NCBI GenBank assembly: GCA_017962235.1
Contig: JAGCVS010000005.1
Span: 62,001-126,000 of the forward strand
Source of the DNA: Bacteroidales bacterium
Lineage (GTDB): Bacteria > Bacteroidota > Bacteroidia > Bacteroidales > UBA932
Length of the DNA stretch: 64,000 nt
Direction of reading: 5' to 3'
In this document: positions 26,763-35,679 of the stretch, in pieces
Layout of the letters: each line of letters opens with the position of its first letter
Position numbering within the stretch: position 1 is the stretch's first letter
Notes under the pieces: generated by a model
Seen by the model: only the letters and a program-made list of their open reading frames with translations
Databases searched by the model: none
Told to the model about the DNA's origin: nothing
Translations under genes and position numbers: made by a program

Positions 26763-27752
26763 ATGGACATTGTTTTAAGCGGAATACGCTCCACCGGCCA
26801 TCTCCATCTTGGCAACTATTACGGGGCGCTGAAGAATTTTGTAAGGATACAGGACACCCACAAGTGTTTCTTTTTCATAGCGGACCTCCATTCGCTCACC
26901 ACACACCCTCATCCGGAAGATTTGCACGAGGGGGTCAAGACCATCCTGGCGGAATATCTCGCCGCCGGTCTGGACCCGGAGAAATCTGCAATCTTTGTAC
27001 AGAGCGAGGTGCCCGAGGTGTGCGAGCTGTACGTCCTGCTCAACATGCTCGCGTACAAGGGCGAGATGGAACGTACCGCCAGCTTCAAGGACAAGGTGCG
27101 CCACAACCCCGACAACGTGAACATAGGCCTGCTCTCCTACCCCGTGCTGATGGCCTCCGACATCCTGATTCACAGGGCTAAATACGTCCCTGTGGGCAAG
27201 GACCAGGAGCAGCATCTGGAGATAGCCCGCCTGCTGGCGCGCCGTTTCAACAACATGTACGGCTGCGAGGTGTTCCCGGAGCCCGAGGCGTTCAACTTTG
27301 GCAGCAATCTGGTAAAGGTGCCCGGCCTGGACGGCAACGGCAAGATGGGCAAGAGCGAGGGCAACGGAGTATATCTGTGCGACGACGAGAAGACCATCAC
27401 CAAGAAGGTGATGCGCGCCGTTACCGACAGCGGCCCCACCGAGCCCAACAGCCCCAAACCGGAGGTAATTGAGAACCTGTTCACCCTGCTCAAGCTTGTG
27501 AGCGAACCTTCTACCGTGCAGTTCTTCGAGGAGAAGTGGAACGACTGTTCCATCCGCTACGGCGACATGAAAAAGCAGCTCGCCGCCGACATCTGCAAAG
27601 TGACCCTACCCATACGCGAGCGCATAGAGAGCATCTCTTCCGATGCGGAGTATCTGCGCAAGGTCACCGAGATGGGGCGCGAGAAGGCGCGTGCATCCGC
27701 CCAGGCCACCCTGGCGCTGGCAAAAGAGGCCGTGGGGCTGAAGCGATTCTAA
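26763..27752 (+). CDS. trpS: Tryptophanyl-tRNA synthetase
   Basis: 329-aa class Ic synthetase that charges tRNA-Trp. The HIGH-type motif is in STGHLHLGNYYGAL near residues 11-24 and the KMSKS-type motif is KMGKSEGN. ADLHSLTTH and PVLMASDILIHRAKYVPVGKDQEQH are additional family blocks. Length is normal. It lies between recA and umuD with small gaps, which suggests co-transcription. Confidence 0.97.
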   Translation: MDIVLSGIRSTGHLHLGNYYGALKNFVRIQDTHKCFFFIADLHSLTTHPHPEDLHEGVKTILAEYLAAGLDPEKSAIFVQSEVPEVCELYVLLNMLAYKGEMERTASFKDKVRHNPDNVNIGLLSYPVLMASDILIHRAKYVPVGKDQEQHLEIARLLARRFNNMYGCEVFPEPEAFNFGSNLVKVPGLDGNGKMGKSEGNGVYLCDDEKTITKKVMRAVTDSGPTEPNSPKPEVIENLFTLLKLVSEPSTVQFFEEKWNDCSIRYGDMKKQLAADICKVTLPIRERIESISSDAEYLRKVTEMGREKARASAQATLALAKEAVGLKRF

Positions 27753-27759
27753 GTCCGCC

Positions 27760-28143
27760 ATGTCAGACAAATCAGAGCTCGCCGTGGTCCACGCGGGGTT
27801 TCCATCCCCTGCGGAGGATTTCATGGATGTAGCCCTGGACCTCAACAAAGAACTAGTAAAGAACCCCTCCTCCACCTTCTTCGCGAGGGTGAAGGGGGTT
27901 TCTATGATAGAAGACGGCGTGGGCGACGGCGACATGCTGATAATTGACAAGAGTGCAGAACCCACCGACGGCTGCCTGGCAGTATGCTTCGTGGACGGGG
28001 AATTCACCCTTAAGCGCTACCGCAACATGGGGGATTATGCCCTGCTGATGCCCGCCAACAAAGATTTCAAGCCCATCCGCGTGGATGCCGACAACCAGTT
28101 CGCCATCTGGGGTGTGGTTAAGTATCTCGTAAAAAAAGTCTGA
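27760..28143 (+). CDS. umuD: UmuD-type SOS mutagenesis peptidase/Pol V subunit
   Basis: 127-aa S24 family protein. RecA-stimulated self-cleavage removes the N-terminal arm to make UmuD', the accessory subunit of UmuC. The cleavage pair A12-G13 lies in HAGFPSPAEDF, which resembles the E. coli CGFPSPA site. The dyad is S48 (KGVSMIEDGV) and K85 (GEFTLKRY), 37 residues apart as in E. coli. The arm before the cleavage site is only 12 residues, shorter than in E. coli. umuC begins 3 bp after the stop. Confidence 0.94.
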   Translation: MSDKSELAVVHAGFPSPAEDFMDVALDLNKELVKNPSSTFFARVKGVSMIEDGVGDGDMLIIDKSAEPTDGCLAVCFVDGEFTLKRYRNMGDYALLMPANKDFKPIRVDADNQFAIWGVVKYLVKKV

Positions 28144-28146
28144 AAG

Positions 28147-29412
28147 ATGGCTTTCATCGGCCTGTGTGACTGCAACAACTTCTTTGTGAGTTGCGAGCGG
28201 GTGTTCCGTCCCGATCTGGAACGCCGGCCGGTGATGGTGCTATCCAACAACGACGGCTGCGTGGTGGCCCGCAGCAACGAAGTCAAGGCGCTGGGCATCA
28301 AGATGGGTACCCCTCTGTTTCAGGTCCGCGACCTTGTGAAGAAGCACAATATTGCGGTGTTCTCTTCTAACTACCAGCTGTACGGCGACATGAGCCACCG
28401 GGTGATGAACATCCTTCGCAAGGCGGCCCCGAGCATAGAGGTCTACTCAATAGACGAAGCTTTCCTGAATCTGGACGAGATGCCCATGGACAAGCTGCAG
28501 CCATTTGCCCGTGACCTCTCCGCCCGCATCCGGCGGGAGGTGGGCATCCCCGTGAGCATAGGCGTCTCCCCAACCAAAACCCTGGCCAAGATTGCCAGCA
28601 AGCTGTGCAAACAGTATCCCGCACTCAAGGGGGGCTGCCTGATGTACCGCACTCAGGATGTAGAAAAAGTACTTGCAACATTCCCGGCCGGGGATATATG
28701 GGGCATCGGACGCAAAAGCAACGCCAAGTTGCACTCCATGGGGGTAGAGAGCGCGCTGGACTTTTACAACCTCCCTCCCGCGGAGGTCTACCGCACCTTC
28801 ACCGTCACCGGCCTGCGCACCTGGAAAGAGCTGCACGGCGAGCCCTGCATCGGCTTTGAGGATGTGCAGCCAGACCGCCAGACAGTGTGCATCTCCCGTT
28901 CTTTCGCCAAAGAGATGACCACGCTCGAAGAGCTGGACGCCGCCGTATCCACCTTCACCGGCAAGGTGGCGGAAAAGCTGCGCGCCGCAAAGCAGTGCGC
29001 CCAGCAGATGAGCGTCTTCATACTCACCAACCGGTTCCGCGAAGATGCACCGCAGAACTTTCAAATGAAGACCACGCTGTTCGAAGTCGCCACCGACGAT
29101 ACATTGGAGATGTCGGAGCGGGCGGCGCAGATGCTGCGGCAGATTTTCCGCCGCGGTTTTGCCTATAAGAAGGCGGGGGTGATGGTCACCAAGCTGACGC
29201 CCAAACGCGGTGTACAACAGTCATTTATGGACACCCTTGACCGAGACCGCCGCGCTCAGTTGATGGACGCCATAGACGCCATAAACCGCACCGAAGGAAA
29301 CTATACCGTACGCCTCGCATCGCAGGGAGAGATGGACCAGTTCTCTGCCCGCACCATGACCTCCCGCAAATTCACTACCTCCTGGGATGAAATAATGGAG
29401 GTCAAACTATAG
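28147..29412 (+). CDS. umuC: UmuC Y-family DNA polymerase (Pol V catalytic subunit)
   Basis: 421-aa translesion polymerase. The palm domain has [39 protein letters not shown], with the first catalytic aspartate in LCDCN, and [12 protein letters not shown] with the catalytic DE pair. [22 protein letters not shown] and the helix-hairpin-helix ([15 protein letters not shown]) follow, then the little-finger domain and a C-terminal UmuC-specific DUF4113-like segment ([20 protein letters not shown]). It forms an operon with umuD and follows recA-trpS. Confidence 0.96.
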   Translation: MAFIGLCDCNNFFVSCERVFRPDLERRPVMVLSNNDGCVVARSNEVKALGIKMGTPLFQVRDLVKKHNIAVFSSNYQLYGDMSHRVMNILRKAAPSIEVYSIDEAFLNLDEMPMDKLQPFARDLSARIRREVGIPVSIGVSPTKTLAKIASKLCKQYPALKGGCLMYRTQDVEKVLATFPAGDIWGIGRKSNAKLHSMGVESALDFYNLPPAEVYRTFTVTGLRTWKELHGEPCIGFEDVQPDRQTVCISRSFAKEMTTLEELDAAVSTFTGKVAEKLRAAKQCAQQMSVFILTNRFREDAPQNFQMKTTLFEVATDDTLEMSERAAQMLRQIFRRGFAYKKAGVMVTKLTPKRGVQQSFMDTLDRDRRAQLMDAIDAINRTEGNYTVRLASQGEMDQFSARTMTSRKFTTSWDEIMEVKL

Positions 29413-29432
29413 TATTTTTCTTGTAAATACAT

Positions 29433-29440
29433 TACATTTG
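29433..29440 (+). promoter_or_regulatory. -7 element before the secreted-protein cluster
   Basis: TACATTTG is an exact TAnnTTTG match 37 bp upstream of the ATG at 29478. No good -33 box is visible. Confidence 0.45.
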
Positions 29441-29477
29441 TGGGAATTGTGCTTGATTATTCTTAATAATTACCGAT

Positions 29478-30044
29478 ATGAAAACTTTAAAGAAATCCAT
29501 CATGGTATTGCTGCTGGCAGCAATGCCCGTTATCGCATTCGCACAGGATGCAGAGAAGAAGTCCGTACTCCGCAACAGAGTTGAGATCGCCCAGGTAGAA
29601 TCAGAAGAGGCCAACATCCGCTTCACCAATCTGGAAGTGTTCTACATGTACGATGAATCCCCCCGCCAGTATTATCTTTCCGTGGGCAACCTGGGTATCG
29701 GCGGCGATTTGATCTCTATCAACTTTGACCCGATTTACGAGTTGTTCATCCCTCTGGGAAGCACCCTGGAAGAGGCTGTTGCAAAACTGCAGGAGATAAA
29801 GGCTTTCTACAAGAAACCCAAACGCTCATCCATGCAGCTTGACGGTTGCCTGTCTGCCATGTACCCCGACAACAACAAGCTCGAGCCCGTGACCCTCACC
29901 ACCAGAAAGATCATCCTCACCAAGACCATGGAGTTCAGCGTACCCCGCGACAATTATCTCCGCGTAACCTACGTTCCCAAGGCTGACTTTGCCAGCCTGC
30001 TGACCAGCGTCAAGGTTTACAAGAAACTCCATCCCAAACAGTAA
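29478..30044 (+). CDS. Secreted protein of unknown function
   Basis: 188 aa with a signal peptide ending AFAQ (about residue 22). The mature part is mostly beta-type with no motif I recognise. It contains LEVFYMYDESPRQYYLSVGNLGIGGD, EAVAKLQEIKAFYKKPKR and a late MEFSVPRDNYLRVTYVPKADF strand pair. No lipobox and no TM helix beyond the signal, so periplasmic or exported. It is first in a row of four exported proteins on the same strand. Confidence 0.8.
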   Translation: MKTLKKSIMVLLLAAMPVIAFAQDAEKKSVLRNRVEIAQVESEEANIRFTNLEVFYMYDESPRQYYLSVGNLGIGGDLISINFDPIYELFIPLGSTLEEAVAKLQEIKAFYKKPKRSSMQLDGCLSAMYPDNNKLEPVTLTTRKIILTKTMEFSVPRDNYLRVTYVPKADFASLLTSVKVYKKLHPKQ

Positions 30045-30065
30045 TCAGTATTTTCAATCATCAAT

Positions 30066-30638
30066 ATGAAACGCTATTTCCTCGCAGCAATCGCATTATT
30101 GCTTGCTATCAGTGCCAACGCACAGTTATTTGATTTTTCAAGCAACAACAACCGCTTTGAATTCGGCTTTGACTTTGGTACGGCTGCGACCCATTCCAAC
30201 CACCCCTCCCGCTTTGCAAACGGTATCAACGCCGTGATATGCGGTGTATATGTGGGTTTCCTGGAGGCAAGTCCCCAGCACAGGTACGACAATCATGTGA
30301 ATGCCAACCAGTATAACGACGACGAAGCCTATCTGATAACTGCCGGCTACCAGATTCCCGTGCTTCCCTGGCTCAGAATCATGCCGGTTGTGGGCTACGC
30401 TCAGACCAACGAGGGTATCACCGATGCATCTACCGTGAATATCTCCTCCGGAGAATACTCCTCCACCATGTATCACGACTACGATGTGACCCCCGGAAGC
30501 CGCGTACATTACTTCAACTACGGCGGCGGCATCTCCGTTCAGCCCGTGAAGTGGTTAAGCCTGAACGCTGTGTACACGGCTCATGGCATTTACGGCGGCA
30601 TCGGCTTTGATCTGGTTGGAATAATTGGAAGGAAATAG
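30066..30638 (+). CDS. Predicted small outer membrane protein
   Basis: 190 aa with a signal peptide (to SANAQ, about residue 20). Alternating aromatic/hydrophobic strands (FEFGFDFGTAAT, AVICGVYVGFLEAS, AYLITAGYQIPVLPWLRIMPVVGYAQ, SVQPVKWLSLNAVYTAHGIYGGIGFDLVG) suggest an eight-strand-type barrel of the kind found in many Bacteroidales. Function unknown. 21 bp after the previous gene and 15 bp before the next. Confidence 0.75.
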   Translation: MKRYFLAAIALLLAISANAQLFDFSSNNNRFEFGFDFGTAATHSNHPSRFANGINAVICGVYVGFLEASPQHRYDNHVNANQYNDDEAYLITAGYQIPVLPWLRIMPVVGYAQTNEGITDASTVNISSGEYSSTMYHDYDVTPGSRVHYFNYGGGISVQPVKWLSLNAVYTAHGIYGGIGFDLVGIIGRK

Positions 30639-30653
30639 CGTAAAACCTGTATA

Positions 30654-31811
30654 ATGAGATTCAGATTCATACCATTGATAGCCATAGTCCTTTGCTGCGC
30701 CTCCTGCGCAAATAAGGACTATGACATATCAGAGGGATTCAACAAAGAAATCACCCTCTTTGAGAACGGGATATCAGTGCCCATCGGCAGTGTGGGACCG
30801 TTCACAGTCAACTCCATTCTTGGAAAAGTCAGCGAAATGGAGGGCATAGGCAGTATGGTGGGAGAATATATCCATGTGGATGACGACGGTTTCTTATACT
30901 TTGAAGAGAACCACGATATCTTCAGGATGAACGTATATGAAATAGAAAAGGATTTAGGCGATGTGAGCACCGCCCAGACCTGGGACGCCGGATATCAATC
31001 TGGATATGTAGAAGGTATTGTGGGACTGATGCCTTACATCTGGCTCAAACCCGTTAACCAGAAACTGGTGATTACCGCCACCAATCCGCTCCGCGGGGAT
31101 GTCCATGCAAGTTGCTCCGCATCAGTATGGGTGTACACCGAAGATGATATGATTAATATTCCCATACCCGGACTTGACGATTGCGTCATGCCCGGCAGGG
31201 CAACGGAAGAGATTCTGGCCATGGACCTTGACGAGAGTCTATCAATTCCGTGTTCCATGATAGCTTTTTCAGATCTGACTCTTGACCTTCCGGCAATGCC
31301 TGTTTCCAAAGCAGACAAGACAGACAATCTGTTCTTCGCCTTTTCCTTCAATTACAGGTGCGGTATCGCCATAACCGAGGAGTTTAACATCAATGCCGGA
31401 GAGATTTCTACCGGACGGATTGATCTGGAAATAGGCAAATACCTTCTGAAAAAGTGCCAGGTTACGGTTGAGATAGAGAACACTCTTCCCCTTTCAGCAA
31501 CTGTCAGCGGTTTCAAGGTGCTTAAACCCCGCGCAGGCAAAGAAGAGGAGGCAGTGGTGGATGATAATATCGTGATTGATGCCGATATCACTGTTCCGGG
31601 CGGTTCGCCTGAGAATCCAGCTACCACTACTGCCGTCATCTCCATAGAAGCAAAAGAGGGCACCATCCCCGACATTCCGGAGGTGCTCCTGAGTCTGGTC
31701 CTGAATGGCCAGGCCGGCCTCGGAGACGTTGCCCTCAACACCAGCCAGGGCCTTACCGTGAAATCATCATCTGCCAAACTTACCGGCGGAATAACCATCC
31801 CCATAAAGTAG
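30654..31811 (+). CDS. Lipoprotein of unknown function
   Basis: 385 aa. The N-terminus FIPLIAIVLCCASCANK is a lipoprotein signal with lipid on the Cys of ASC. The mature protein is beta-rich, with an early KEITLFENGISVPIGSVGPFTVNSIL segment and a C-terminal tail that returns to repeated hydrophobic strands (GLTVKSSSAKLTGGITIPIK). No family recognised with confidence. Next gene starts 6 bp later and encodes an outer membrane protein. Confidence 0.8.
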   Translation: MRFRFIPLIAIVLCCASCANKDYDISEGFNKEITLFENGISVPIGSVGPFTVNSILGKVSEMEGIGSMVGEYIHVDDDGFLYFEENHDIFRMNVYEIEKDLGDVSTAQTWDAGYQSGYVEGIVGLMPYIWLKPVNQKLVITATNPLRGDVHASCSASVWVYTEDDMINIPIPGLDDCVMPGRATEEILAMDLDESLSIPCSMIAFSDLTLDLPAMPVSKADKTDNLFFAFSFNYRCGIAITEEFNINAGEISTGRIDLEIGKYLLKKCQVTVEIENTLPLSATVSGFKVLKPRAGKEEEAVVDDNIVIDADITVPGGSPENPATTTAVISIEAKEGTIPDIPEVLLSLVLNGQAGLGDVALNTSQGLTVKSSSAKLTGGITIPIK

Positions 31812-31817
31812 CCTGCC

Positions 31818-33167
31818 ATGAAAAAGAAGATCATCATGTTCGCAGCGCTGGCGCTGATTGCACTCAGTATGCACGCTCAGAGCTTCCAGCAGGCTCTTTT
31901 CCTGGACGGATACCGCCTGGGTTACCGTTACAATCCTGCCCTTCAGAACGAATCGGGCTTTTTGAGCGTAGGCCAGTTTGCCAATCAGACCCGCAATAAC
32001 TTTGGTGCGGCCAGCTTCCTTTATCCCCGCGACGGAGAAGTGGTTACAGCCCTCCACTCCAGCGTTACTGCAGACGAATTCCTGGGCAGCCTTCAAGACG
32101 ACAACCGCTTTACAAGCAACATAGACTACAGCCTGTTCTCCTTCGGCTGGAAGAAAGACAAGGCATACCACACCATTGAGGCCAACATACGGGCGGCTTA
32201 CGGCGCCTCCATCCCCAAGGAGATATTCGCCATTGCCAAACTCGGTACCGGAGATGGGGCCTATGATGTATCCGGCATGAATGTCTGGGGCAATGTGATG
32301 GCAGAACTGGCATACGGTTTCTCCTATAAGTTCTCCGACATCATCTCCGTAGGTGCGCGTGCCAAGCTTCTGGTGGGCATAGAATCCCTCAACTACAATG
32401 TCACCAAGTTTGACATGACCTGCTCTGAGGATGCTTATCAGGCAGACATAGAGGCCAATCTGGACTTTACCAGCCGCTGGAAAAAGGTCCGCACCAACGA
32501 TGATGGCTACATGAACTTCCTGGACCTGAGCTCAAAGGATCGCTGGAAACTCCCTTCCGGTGCTGGTCTGGCAGTTGACCTTGGTGTCACCGTTACCCCT
32601 CTGGAAGGTCTCACCCTCTCTGCATCCATGCTCGATCTGGGCGGCATGCTATGGTACTACGGCAACTGCGGCAAGTCACAGGGCACAACCACCTTCACCG
32701 GCATCCAGAGCCTTACCATGGAAGAACTCCAGGAGGGCAAGATAATGGATAAGTTCTCAGATGTAAAAGACAGCTTCCTCAACTCTCTGAAGCTGAAAGC
32801 CTTAGACGATAAAACTGTACTCGAGGGCATTCCGTTCAACATCAACCTGGGCGCCAAGTATGAAATGCCCTTCTACAGGGCACTGGCCATCGGCTCCACC
32901 GCCAATTACATCAGCGGCAGAAGCATGACCTACCGCGAGGTGCGCGGCGTGCTGGCATGGAATCCGTGCGCCTGCTTTGGCATAACCGGCAATTACGGCA
33001 CCGGCACCCACGGCCAGGTGTGGAGCTGCGCCCTTAGCGCAGCGGTGTGCAAATTCCATATGACTGCCGCATACAGCAACGGCTTTGGAGGCACCATACC
33101 CTACAGCAGCACTCCCCTGCAACCCAACAACAAGATGCTCACCGTGGGCCTGACCTACGACTTATAG
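31818..33167 (+). CDS. DUF5723-like outer membrane protein
   Basis: 449 aa, signal peptide ending MHAQ (about residue 21). The mature N-terminus YRLGYRYNPALQ, then GEVVTALHSSVTADEFLG, YGFSYKFSDIISVGARAKLLVGIESL and GLTLSASMLDLGGMLWY resemble the DUF5723 family of Bacteroidales outer membrane barrel proteins. The family's role is unknown. It sits between the lipoprotein gene and the alarmone synthetase gene (12-bp gap), so it may share a transcript with either group. Confidence 0.75.
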   Translation: MKKKIIMFAALALIALSMHAQSFQQALFLDGYRLGYRYNPALQNESGFLSVGQFANQTRNNFGAASFLYPRDGEVVTALHSSVTADEFLGSLQDDNRFTSNIDYSLFSFGWKKDKAYHTIEANIRAAYGASIPKEIFAIAKLGTGDGAYDVSGMNVWGNVMAELAYGFSYKFSDIISVGARAKLLVGIESLNYNVTKFDMTCSEDAYQADIEANLDFTSRWKKVRTNDDGYMNFLDLSSKDRWKLPSGAGLAVDLGVTVTPLEGLTLSASMLDLGGMLWYYGNCGKSQGTTTFTGIQSLTMEELQEGKIMDKFSDVKDSFLNSLKLKALDDKTVLEGIPFNINLGAKYEMPFYRALAIGSTANYISGRSMTYREVRGVLAWNPCACFGITGNYGTGTHGQVWSCALSAAVCKFHMTAAYSNGFGGTIPYSSTPLQPNNKMLTVGLTYDL

Positions 33168-33179
33168 TTATTTGGACTT

Positions 33180-34274
33180 ATGGCAGAAACACAGCTTGAC
33201 CCCCACACCCAGGAACTGCTTGAGCAGTATCGCTCCCTGCTGCCTGTCTATTCACAGATGGCGGAGGTAATCCCCGAGAAACTCAAGGGATTCTTTGAAG
33301 AGGCGGGATTCATTGTGGCCGCCGTGGAGCACCGTGTCAAGACAGAATCGTCTCTGGCGGGCAAACTGAAGCTCAAAGGAAGCAAATACGCCAGCATCTT
33401 CGATATCACCGACATCATCGGCCTGCGCGTAATCACGTTTTACGGAGATGATGTGGATAAGGTGGCATCGGTGCTGGAACGCCTCTTCGAGATTGACTGG
33501 GAGAACTCCGTGGACAAGCGAAAGGCGCATGAGACCGACAGCTTCGGCTACCTCTCGCTGCACTATATCTGCCGCATTCCGGAATCTGCCTACACCGACC
33601 CGGACCACCCGGAGCTCAACAAGATCCGCTTTGAAGTTCAGATGCGCTCTGTGCTGCAGCACGCCTGGGCCAACATGAACCATGACACCGGATACAAGAG
33701 CGGCGTGGAGATTCCCAGCATTTACGTGCGTAGCCTCAGCCGCTTGGCGGGCATCCTGGAGCTGGTGGACGATGAGTTCAGCCGCATCCGCCGCGAGCTG
33801 GCCGATTACCGCCGCAACGTGCAGAAGCTGGTGGCGTCTGGCAATCTGGGCGAGGTACAGCTGGACGGCGATTCCTTCCGCAGTTATATCGCCATAGGTC
33901 CCTTTGACCGCCTCAACCGCCGTATCGCCTCCATCAACCAGGCTGAGGTGCAGCAGGTGGACCTGTCCGCATTCCTGCCGCTGTTCAAGGCCATAGGCTT
34001 CCTGACACTGGGCGATATCGACTCTCTTATAAAGAATTTCTCAGATGCAGCATATCAGATTGCATGCTTCCAGCTGGGGCTCACCGATATTGACATCCTC
34101 TCCTCTTCGCTTGCACCGCAGGATCTCTGCACCGCATATATTTTGAAAAACGGCGGCGGCCGCATCGGTCTCAAGATGATGCTGGACACCCTCAACGGGC
34201 CTGACGAATACAACGATGCCATGGCCGGCTTCCTTGTGGAGCAGTGCAAGGACCTGCCGTTCATGAACCAGTAG
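33180..34274 (+). CDS. Stand-alone (p)ppGpp synthetase (RelA/SpoT-domain protein)
   Basis: 364 aa. The nucleotidyltransferase domain covers roughly residues 30-215 and keeps the family signatures: HRVKTESSLAGKLKLKGSKY (R52, K54; ATP-binding), FDITDIIGLRVITFYGDD, SFGYLSLHYI (the G-loop tyrosine Y124; GYLS where most have GYRS) and FEVQMRSVLQHAWANMNHDTG (E152). It should transfer pyrophosphate from ATP to GDP or GTP. It has no HD hydrolase domain, TGS or ACT, unlike long Rel. A further 150 residues at the C-terminus match nothing I know and could be regulatory. A hydrolase gene follows 3 bp later. Confidence 0.9.
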   Translation: MAETQLDPHTQELLEQYRSLLPVYSQMAEVIPEKLKGFFEEAGFIVAAVEHRVKTESSLAGKLKLKGSKYASIFDITDIIGLRVITFYGDDVDKVASVLERLFEIDWENSVDKRKAHETDSFGYLSLHYICRIPESAYTDPDHPELNKIRFEVQMRSVLQHAWANMNHDTGYKSGVEIPSIYVRSLSRLAGILELVDDEFSRIRRELADYRRNVQKLVASGNLGEVQLDGDSFRSYIAIGPFDRLNRRIASINQAEVQQVDLSAFLPLFKAIGFLTLGDIDSLIKNFSDAAYQIACFQLGLTDIDILSSSLAPQDLCTAYILKNGGGRIGLKMMLDTLNGPDEYNDAMAGFLVEQCKDLPFMNQ

Positions 34275-34277
34275 AAT

Positions 34278-34862
34278 ATGGCAAACAAACCCCTCAACAC
34301 AGATTTGCTGGACCGCGCGATTGTATTTGCGGTGAAGGCCCACGCCGGCACTGAGCGCCGCGGAAAGGGCTTCCCCTATATCGTGCATCCGATGGAGGCA
34401 GTAGAGATTGTGGCCACCATGACCTCCGACCAGGAACTTCTGGCGGCCGCAGCGCTGCACGACACTGTTGAGGATACCGATGTCACCGTGGAGCAGATCC
34501 GCGCAGAATTCGGAGACCGGATTGCCAATCTGGTAGCCGCAGAGAGCGACACCTTTGTGGCCGGACTCAGCGAGCAGGAGAGCTGGCACGCACGCAAGCA
34601 AGCGGCGATTGACCGTCTGGCCAAGGCGCCCCACGACGCCAAGATTGTGGCGTTGGGCGACAAACTCTCCAACATGCGGGCCATCGCACGCGACTATGCA
34701 GTGCAGGGCGATGCTTTCTGGAACCTTTTCCATGTCACCGACCGTTCAGAGCACGAATGGCACTACCGTGGCCTCGCGGAATCGCTCTGGGAGCTTTCCG
34801 ACACATTTGCCTATAAAGAATTTGCTCGACTGATCAATCAGGTTTTTGATGGACGCGATTAA
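34278..34862 (+). CDS. Stand-alone (p)ppGpp hydrolase (HD domain, Mesh1-like)
   Basis: 194 aa. The HD fold keeps the metal and catalytic set of small alarmone hydrolases: RRGKGFPYIVHPMEA (H37), ALHDTVEDTD (H61, D62, E65, D66) and ALGDKLSNMR (D128). The positions closely match Mesh1. It should remove pyrophosphate from (p)ppGpp and so reverse the upstream synthetase. No synthetase domain is present. The overlap with the next gene and the 3-bp gap to the previous one imply a fixed stoichiometry of the pair. Confidence 0.92.
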   Translation: MANKPLNTDLLDRAIVFAVKAHAGTERRGKGFPYIVHPMEAVEIVATMTSDQELLAAAALHDTVEDTDVTVEQIRAEFGDRIANLVAAESDTFVAGLSEQESWHARKQAAIDRLAKAPHDAKIVALGDKLSNMRAIARDYAVQGDAFWNLFHVTDRSEHEWHYRGLAESLWELSDTFAYKEFARLINQVFDGRD

Positions 34863-35679
34863 GATATCCATGGACGATTACGTCCTCTCCGGAGGCGGCG
34901 CCAACGGCGAGAGCTACGACCACCGCAGCGACCCTTCCGTGATGCTTAAGCTCTACTTCCCGGGCAAGATACAGCAGCCCCTGGACGAGATGATGCTGGC
35001 CCGCAAGGTATACGAAATGGGCATCCCCACTCCGGAACCCGGCGATTATGTCGTTACTGAAGACGGCCGCTACGGCATCCGCTTCAAGCGCATCGCGGGC
35101 AAGAAGTCATACTCCCGCGCCACCGCAGACGAGCCGGAGAAAGTGGCGCAATTCGCCGCGGAGTTCGCGCAGATGTGCCGCCGGCTGCACTCTACCCATA
35201 TTGACACATCGGCCTTCGAGAACGTAAAAGAGCGCTATTTTCGCCTGATGGCAGACAATCCGTTCTTCTCCGCGGCAGAGAAGGACAAACTTGGCCGGTT
35301 CATAGCCGACACACCCGATGAGGATACCGCCGTGCACGGTGACCTGCAATACAGCAATGCGATTTTTGTGGGCGACAAACGGTACTTTATAGACCTTGGC
35401 GACTTCTGCTGGGGCAACCATCTGTTTGATGTGGCAATGGTATACCTTTGCTGCTGCCTAAGCGACGAAGCTTTCATACTTGAGACATTCCACATGCCCA
35501 AGTCCCTTTCTACCGCCTTCTGGCAGGAATTCGCCCCCGTCTATTTTGGCGCTGGCATCCCCCTGAAGGAGATTGAAGAGCAGATACGGCCCTATGCCGG
35601 ACTCAAGACACTTATCATTGAGCGCGACACAAAGCAGCCGATGCCGGAGTTCCGCGCCGCCCTTGCCTCCATTCTATGA
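34849..35679 (+). CDS. Aminoglycoside/choline-kinase-like phosphotransferase (TIGR02172-like)
   Basis: 276 aa from ATG 34849 (an in-frame TTG 3 bp upstream is possible). The protein-kinase-like fold has the lysine in MLKLYFPGK (K34), the catalytic loop VHGDLQYSN (D165, N170) and the metal-binding D182 in FIDLGDFCWG. It resembles Bacteroidetes proteins grouped under TIGR02172. The substrate, perhaps a sugar, choline-like compound or nucleotide, is unknown. It overlaps the hydrolase by 14 bp and the phosphatase gene by 4 bp. Confidence 0.85.
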   Translation: MDAIKISMDDYVLSGGGANGESYDHRSDPSVMLKLYFPGKIQQPLDEMMLARKVYEMGIPTPEPGDYVVTEDGRYGIRFKRIAGKKSYSRATADEPEKVAQFAAEFAQMCRRLHSTHIDTSAFENVKERYFRLMADNPFFSAAEKDKLGRFIADTPDEDTAVHGDLQYSNAIFVGDKRYFIDLGDFCWGNHLFDVAMVYLCCCLSDEAFILETFHMPKSLSTAFWQEFAPVYFGAGIPLKEIEEQIRPYAGLKTLIIERDTKQPMPEFRAALASIL

